Assembly: GCA_026129525.1 (NCBI GenBank)
Contig: JAHCHW010000001.1
Coordinates: 508,001-572,000 of the forward strand
Source of the DNA: Chitinophagales bacterium
GTDB lineage: Bacteria; Bacteroidota; Bacteroidia; Chitinophagales; LD1
Direction of reading: 5' to 3'
Length of the DNA stretch: 64,000 nucleotides
Numbering within the stretch: the stretch's first letter is position 1; the number at the start of each line of letters is the position of its first letter. The position numbers and the translations under genes were made by a program. Below the pieces are notes generated by a model. The model was not told the DNA's origin. It made no database searches and saw only the letters and a program-made list of their open reading frames with translations. Below are positions 60,019 through 64,000 of this stretch, in pieces.

Positions 60019-61005
60019 CTATGCCAACGGCACTTTATACTTTTCACTCGGATTCATCAACGCTTGCCTCACCCAACGTCCGGCTTCTTCGGCATATCTT
60101 CTCACCTCCAATCTTTCTTTGTTGCAGGGTCCATCGCCATTTATTACACGTTTAAATTCATCCCAGTCCGGGTCGCTGAACTCCCAAATGCCATCACTGT
60201 TTTTACGCAAATTAGGGTCAGGGAAAGTGATGTCCAGTTCAAGAATTTTGGGCACATACATATCCAGAAACTGATTTCGCATATCATCGTTGCTTGCCAG
60301 CTTTACTTTCCATTTCATCAGCTTTTCGCTGTGTGCGCTCATTTTGTCGGGCGGGCCGAAAAAATGTATGAGCGGGCGATACCAACGGTTGATTGCATCC
60401 TGCAAAATTGCCCGCTGATGTTTAGTGCCGGTAGCTAGGTAAACCACATTGTCGTGCCCTTGTTTAAGATGAAAACTTTCTTCGTAACAAATTCTTTCCA
60501 ACGCACGGCAATAAGGCCCATAGCTTCCCTTTGAGTTGATGGTTTGGTTTACAATGGCGGCACCGTCCACCAGAAAACCAATCACGGCAATATCTGCCCA
60601 TGTTTTTGCAGGATAGTTAAATACATTAGAGTATTTGCTTTTGCCGTTCAGCAAATCATCCAGCATTTGTTCGCGGGTTTTGCCCAGTGTTTCGGCAGCC
60701 GAATAAAGCAGTTGTCCGTGCCCTACTTCGTCCTGTACTTTGGCAATAAGCGCCAGTTTCCTTCTGAAATTCGGAGCGCGTGTAATCCATGTCCCTTCGG
60801 GCAATGCACCTACAATTTCGGAATGCGCGTGTTGCTCAATCATGCGTATTAACTGCTTGCGATACTCGGTAGGCATCCAGTCTCCGGGTTCAATTTTTTC
60901 GCCCCGGGCAATACGGTCTTCAAACTGTTGAAGTTTCTCCGGGTCTTCCACCGTAGTATTCATCCGTTTTGCTTCTTCTTCGGTAAGGTTGGTGCTTCCG
61001 TACAT
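60019..61005 (-). CDS. paaA: Phenylacetate-CoA oxygenase subunit PaaA
   Basis: PaaA is the catalytic diiron subunit that epoxidises the ring of phenylacetyl-CoA. The 328-aa product has the ferritin-like ligands: Glu and His in [25 protein letters not shown] and [33 protein letters not shown] is a typical family start, and the Fe-binding four-helix core spans residues about 50-240. A TetR gene precedes it by 14 bp. The next subunit gene, paaB, is displaced by the four-helix-bundle cassette. No paaE reductase or later paa genes are in the window. Confidence 0.92.
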   Translation of the reverse strand: MYGSTNLTEEEAKRMNTTVEDPEKLQQFEDRIARGEKIEPGDWMPTEYRKQLIRMIEQHAHSEIVGALPEGTWITRAPNFRRKLALIAKVQDEVGHGQLLYSAAETLGKTREQMLDDLLNGKSKYSNVFNYPAKTWADIAVIGFLVDGAAIVNQTINSKGSYGPYCRALERICYEESFHLKQGHDNVVYLATGTKHQRAILQDAINRWYRPLIHFFGPPDKMSAHSEKLMKWKVKLASNDDMRNQFLDMYVPKILELDITFPDPNLRKNSDGIWEFSDPDWDEFKRVINGDGPCNKERLEVRRYAEEAGRWVRQALMNPSEKYKVPLA

Positions 61006-61019
61006 GGTATATGATTTTG

Positions 61020-61598
61020 TTATGCTTTCAATCCTTTCAACAACAAATTCGAAATCTCTTCCGCTATTTCATCGGTGTTCATTCGCTCGCTGCTTTTGTA
61101 TAAATCGTAGGTAGCGTTTAATGCCGAAAAAATGGTGAAGGCAGCTAACTTGGTATTCAGTTTTTTGAAATCCCCCTTCTTCACCCCTCTGTCAATAATG
61201 TCGCGGAATTTCATTTCGTATTCGTAGCGCATTTTCTTGAACTTAGACAAGTTCGGCTCCTCCAGAAAAACCCACTCGTTAAAGAACACTTCGGAAGAAT
61301 AGATGTTGGCAGAAATAACGCCAATGTGCGCCCTGATGGCAGCCCGTAGTTTCTTCATGGGCTTGTCTTCGCCAGCCACTGCTTTGTCGAAGGCGGCAAA
61401 AAACTGCTCTGCAATATCAAAGCAGATTTCGCGCAGCAAATCGTCTTTCGATTTGTAGTGATTGTAAATGCTCGGAGCCTCAATGCCCACTTCGCGCGCC
61501 AGTTCGCGCATACCGATGGCGGCATAGCCGCGTTCCCGGAAAAGTTTTTCGGCAGTTTGGCGAATGTTATCCTTAGTAGTTAATGTAGTAGCGCCCAT
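61020..61598 (-). CDS. TetR-family regulator, probable repressor of the paa operon
   Basis: The 192-aa product has an N-terminal TetR DNA-binding domain: [40 protein letters not shown] contains the usual HTH from residue 14 to 50. The C-terminal ligand domain is helical ([18 protein letters not shown]). In other bacteria PaaR of this family is relieved by phenylacetyl-CoA or its CoA products; that ligand is inferred here from the context. It is the first gene of the paa transcript, and a palindrome overlaps its promoter, so it should regulate itself and paaABCD. Confidence 0.85.
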   Translation of the reverse strand: MGATTLTTKDNIRQTAEKLFRERGYAAIGMRELAREVGIEAPSIYNHYKSKDDLLREICFDIAEQFFAAFDKAVAGEDKPMKKLRAAIRAHIGVISANIYSSEVFFNEWVFLEEPNLSKFKKMRYEYEMKFRDIIDRGVKKGDFKKLNTKLAAFTIFSALNATYDLYKSSERMNTDEIAEEISNLLLKGLKA

Positions 61599-61600
61599 GT

Positions 61601-61616
61601 GCTAACAATCGTTAGC
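61601..61616. promoter_or_regulatory. TetR operator palindrome (GCTAACAATCGTTAGC)
   Basis: Arms GCTAAC and GTTAGC flank the 4-nt AATC. The site lies 2 bp upstream of the tetR start and abuts the -7 box, the position expected for repression. A further GTTAGC half-site occurs near 61649. Confidence 0.7.
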
Positions 61617-61643
61617 GAAAATAGCTTTTCTCTTTAAAACAAA
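61616..61643 (-). promoter_or_regulatory. Putative promoter of tetR-paa
   Basis: On the minus strand TTTG (61643-61640) and TATTTTCG (61623-61616) are separated by 16 nt; TATTTTCG is one base from the consensus TAnnTTTG. The predicted start site falls within the operator. Confidence 0.5.
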
Positions 61644-61668
61644 CAAGTGTTAGCTGCGCTGATTCTTG

Positions 61669-62457
61669 TCAGAGATAGTAGCGATGATGGTGTTCTTTTA
61701 AATGCTTTTCGGCATTGCGATACGAGGGCATTACCGTTTCTACTAATTTCCAAAAGCGAGGCGAATGGTCGTGATGCACTAAATGCGCCAGTTCGTGAAT
61801 AAACACATAATCAATAACCGAGGGCGGGGCAAACATGAGGCGGACGGAAATAACAATATCGGTATTGGTAGAGCAATGTCCCCAAAAACTGGTGGCGTAT
61901 TTCATTTTAATGTTGCCAATTTTCTTTTTAAAGAACCGATTGTTGAGTTCGTGCAGACGCTCTGTTACAACCGGATGAAAATAACGGCAAAGGCACTTGG
62001 CTACCAAATACGAGCAAGCATTCATTTCTGCTTCGGCATTCAATCCCCTGGCTAACGAAATAACAATATTGTTTCTGAAAATTTTGGCAGTTGACTTGTT
62101 GGCATCGTGGTAAAAAATGGAAATAATAAACTCATGCTCACCCACCTTCAGCACTTCGCCATTCATGTATTTGCGTTGGGGCAGGCTGTCCAACAATTCC
62201 GGTTTATCGCCCAGTTTTTCTTTCGCCCAGCGAAGCAGCGAGTCAATGCTCTTGCGCTGTTCGTCTTTATCCTGCAATTTGCTTACCCGCAGCAGAATAC
62301 CGTTTTTACTTACCGAAACGCGGCTGTTCAATCGTTGCTCAAACAAAATTTTTACCCGCACACTCTGCCCGTTTACCTCAATGCGGTATTCACGCTCCGG
62401 AGATACTTCTTCGGGCTTTGGTGCGGCAATAAGATCATCGAACAGCGAAAGAGACAT
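61669..62457 (-). CDS. YgjP-like (DUF45) metallopeptidase, 262 aa
   Basis: The C-terminal catalytic region reads YVFIHELAHLVHHDHSPRFW. HELAH is the zinc HExxH motif and HDHSPRFW provides the third ligand, as in the M48-related YgjP/DUF45 family. The N-terminal half is beta-rich (EYRIEVNGQSVRVKILFEQR). Relatives include the protease domain next to restriction enzymes, but this one is a stand-alone gene with no such neighbour. Substrate unknown. Confidence 0.8.
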   Translation of the reverse strand: MSLSLFDDLIAAPKPEEVSPEREYRIEVNGQSVRVKILFEQRLNSRVSVSKNGILLRVSKLQDKDEQRKSIDSLLRWAKEKLGDKPELLDSLPQRKYMNGEVLKVGEHEFIISIFYHDANKSTAKIFRNNIVISLARGLNAEAEMNACSYLVAKCLCRYFHPVVTERLHELNNRFFKKKIGNIKMKYATSFWGHCSTNTDIVISVRLMFAPPSVIDYVFIHELAHLVHHDHSPRFWKLVETVMPSYRNAEKHLKEHHHRYYL

Positions 62458-62560
62458 AAACTGACGGTGCTAAAATGAACAGAAGAATGGTGTACTGGAA
62501 AACCACTTTTCAACAATAGGGTTGCTTCTTTATGCGCCTACCTCTGCATACAAATTATTC

Positions 62561-62568
62561 TATTTTTG
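62561..62568 (+). promoter_or_regulatory. Bacteroidota -7 box upstream of clpP (TATTTTTG)
   Basis: TATTTTTG fits TAnnTTTG exactly and lies 23 nt before the ATG at 62592. A convincing -33 element is not visible at the usual distance. Confidence 0.45.
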
Positions 62569-62591
62569 GTTCGCTTTATTAAAACTTGTTT

Positions 62592-63209
62592 ATGAATTTG
62601 AAATTGCAAGATGAACCTGAAACTCCTTCTGCCGAGCCGGATAAACTGATTGAAAAATTTGCCGGAGGCATGATGAAGTTCGACAATAAATTTCTCGAAC
62701 AGCGAAGAGTGTTTTTGTGGGGACCGGTTACCGATGATTCATCGGAGAAAGTGGTTAATCGCCTGCTTTACTTAGATGCCATTGACCCGGGTAAGGACAT
62801 CTACTTTTACATTAACAGCCCCGGTGGTGTAGTTACATCGGGCATGGTGGTGTACGATACCATGCAAATGATTTCTTCGCCCGTACATACTATTTGTATG
62901 GGCTTGGCTGCTTCGATGGGTTCTATACTTTTAAGCGGGGGCAAAAAGGGCACGCGCCAAATTTGGCAACACGGCAGGGTAATGATTCACCAGCCATCGC
63001 TGGGCGGCATGTACGGGCAGGCTACCGATATTGAAATTACCGCTAAAGAAATTTTGAAAACAAAAGAAATGAGCGCTCACCTCTTAGCCAAAAACTGCGG
63101 CAAAACGTTTGAGCAGGTAATGAAAGATTTCGACCGCGATTTTTGGTTAAATGCCGAAGAAGCTATTAAGTACGGCATTGTTGACAAAATAGCCGACAAA
63201 CTGAATTAA
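62592..63209 (+). CDS. clpP: ATP-dependent Clp protease proteolytic subunit (paralogue)
   Basis: The 205-aa serine protease has ClpP blocks: [21 protein letters not shown], the nucleophile Ser in [16 protein letters not shown], the catalytic His in [11 protein letters not shown], and the Asp in [12 protein letters not shown]. It would form tetradecameric rings with a Clp ATPase. I start at the ATG at 62592; a TTG two codons earlier is less likely. Bacteroidota often have two ClpP forms, and this shorter, more acidic N-terminus suggests the second form. No clpX or tig is adjacent. Confidence 0.9.
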   Translation: MNLKLQDEPETPSAEPDKLIEKFAGGMMKFDNKFLEQRRVFLWGPVTDDSSEKVVNRLLYLDAIDPGKDIYFYINSPGGVVTSGMVVYDTMQMISSPVHTICMGLAASMGSILLSGGKKGTRQIWQHGRVMIHQPSLGGMYGQATDIEITAKEILKTKEMSAHLLAKNCGKTFEQVMKDFDRDFWLNAEEAIKYGIVDKIADKLN

Positions 63210-63212
63210 CTT

Positions 63213-63737
63213 CTACTGTTTGTAGAAAGTGTGAATGCACTGATAGCTTCCACCATTAAATGTATAGTTGAAGGTAACCGTTAGGCGGTTGTTCAGCACA
63301 TCAAATGTTCCTTGACCCGAAAAGGCAAAAGCGCCTTGTTGCTGATAGGGAATTTCTATAAATGTACCTTGTGCTCCTCCGGTAGTGTTGTAAATGTAAG
63401 CTGCCGCCTGCACTCCCATATTGAACAAACTGTTCAGGTAAATCTGGTTGGTGTAATTACCTTGTGTAATAAAACTGGTGTAATTGAAAAAGTTGGGGGT
63501 TGAACTGTTACAGGTTTCTGTAACGTTATAATTGCCTATAAACTTCTGATAACTCAGGGTTGCACAATTTGCCCCTTCGTAACCATCAGCACAATAACAA
63601 TTACCCTGAAAACAGGTTTCATAAGGTTGGCAAACAACGTTAGTACAACTTCTGCGCTCGCACGACTGCGCCAGAAAAAAAATCAACGAAACGAAAAATA
63701 CTTTTACGTACGCCTGTGTTCCTGCATATTTGTTCAT
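63213..63737 (-). CDS. Secreted protein with EGF-like module, 174 aa
   Basis: An N-terminal signal sequence (KVFFVSLIFFLAQSC, possibly a weak lipobox) is followed by an EGF-like Cys-rich module (TNVVCQPYETCFQGNCYCAD, then GYEGANC). A beta-rich region of about 110 residues with FIGNYNVTETCNS and TFNYTFNGGSYQC follows. Such small EGF-plus-beta proteins are known among exported Bacteroidota proteins, but no function is assigned. It converges with clpP 3 bp away. Confidence 0.7.
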   Translation of the reverse strand: MNKYAGTQAYVKVFFVSLIFFLAQSCERRSCTNVVCQPYETCFQGNCYCADGYEGANCATLSYQKFIGNYNVTETCNSSTPNFFNYTSFITQGNYTNQIYLNSLFNMGVQAAAYIYNTTGGAQGTFIEIPYQQQGAFAFSGQGTFDVLNNRLTVTFNYTFNGGSYQCIHTFYKQ

Positions 63738-63760
63738 GTTGCTAAAATAAAAAAACGAGC

Positions 63761-64000
63761 ATGAGGTGTTGGTTGTTTACTTTCTGTTTATGTGTTACAT
63801 GTGTACTTAACGCGCAACTACCTGCATTTGATGCACAACAACAACCGCCTGCTCCCGATTATTCTAAGGCAGAACACTGGAGCGCTTTGCCGTTCCGAAA
63901 AGATGAAGCCGATAAAATTCCTTCGTGGGAAACACCGGTAAGCGATTCGGCAAAAACTGTTGATGTGTTTTATATCTACCCCACCATCTATCTGAAAGGA
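63761..64000 (+). CDS. DUF3089-type alpha/beta hydrolase, 5' part only
   Basis: The ATG at 63761 opens a frame running to the window edge (80 codons). It begins with a signal peptide (CLCVTCVLNAQ). The sequence PDYSKAEHWSALPFRKDEADKIPS and SAKTVDVFYIYPTIYLKG (residues about 33-80) matches the opening of DUF3089 proteins, secreted hydrolases with an alpha/beta fold. The catalytic Ser lies beyond the window. Confidence 0.75.
   Translation, partial: MRCWLFTFCLCVTCVLNAQLPAFDAQQQPPAPDYSKAEHWSALPFRKDEADKIPSWETPVSDSAKTVDVFYIYPTIYLKG

Overview
The window comes from a member of the Bacteroidota, most likely the Chitinophagales/Sphingobacteriia side of the phylum. The evidence is a complete gldKLMN core with a PorP/SprF gene (gliding motility and type IX secretion, T9SS), several secreted proteins with T9SS type A C-terminal sorting domains, BshA (bacillithiol synthesis), a DUF4271 gene coupled to hemD, a CarB that lacks its C-terminal regulatory domain, and promoter-like TAnnTTTG boxes. 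GC content is moderate and genes are packed tightly on both strands. No rRNA or tRNA gene, prophage, conjugative element or CRISPR array was seen.

Layout. 1-4.4 kb: two secreted proteins (one cut by the window edge) and bshA. 4.5-7.6 kb: two ArsR-type regulators, a cysteine-free double rhodanese and glpD. 7.6-16.1 kb (minus): porP/sprF, gldK, gldL, gldM, gldN, a strong terminator, then a second gldM-gldN pair. 16.2-19.9 kb (minus): hemD with a frameshifted Lys/Ala-rich start, DUF4271, and a BamA-like outer membrane protein. 19.9-25.9 kb: hemW, a DUF1015 protein, an NTF2-like protein, a T9SS cargo, a membrane glycosyltransferase and a DUF433/DUF5615 toxin-antitoxin-like pair. 26-33.5 kb: carB with an in-frame palindromic insertion, small orphan genes, and a transporter-HEAT protein followed by a cyclic-nucleotide-binding protein. 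33.5-42.6 kb (minus): a run of poorly characterised envelope and secreted proteins. 42.6-48.4 kb: LytTR regulator, thioredoxin-like protein, a broken propeller/T9SS gene, an SBBP-repeat T9SS protein and a Bacteroidota orphan family.

48.4-51.5 kb is the most unusual part. It holds an exactly 21-bp-periodic array of 11 CATG-centred units, and a RAYT-type Y1 transposase among REP-like palindromes built on AGGCTTTAGCCT. 52-57.4 kb has an orphan helical protein, an HD hydrolase and two membrane class III adenylate cyclases. 57.4-61.6 kb is a phenylacetyl-CoA epoxidase operon (tetR-paaA-paaB-paaC-paaD plus a DUF6265-like gene). A small cassette encoding a four-helix-bundle protein, with 15-bp inverted ends, sits between paaA and paaB. 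The window ends with a YgjP-like metallopeptidase, a clpP paralogue, a small EGF-like secreted protein and the start of a DUF3089 hydrolase.

How the genes work together. The gld genes build the T9SS core complex that would export the sorting-domain proteins here. The two cyclases could make the cAMP read by the cNMP-binding protein. The TetR protein probably represses the paa operon through a palindrome overlapping its promoter. Repeats are a recurring theme: REP palindromes, a palindrome inside carB, heptanucleotide repeats in coding regions, a nearly identical 234-bp secretion-tag module shared by two genes, and the 21-bp array. All functions are inferred from reading sequence alone; no database search was run.
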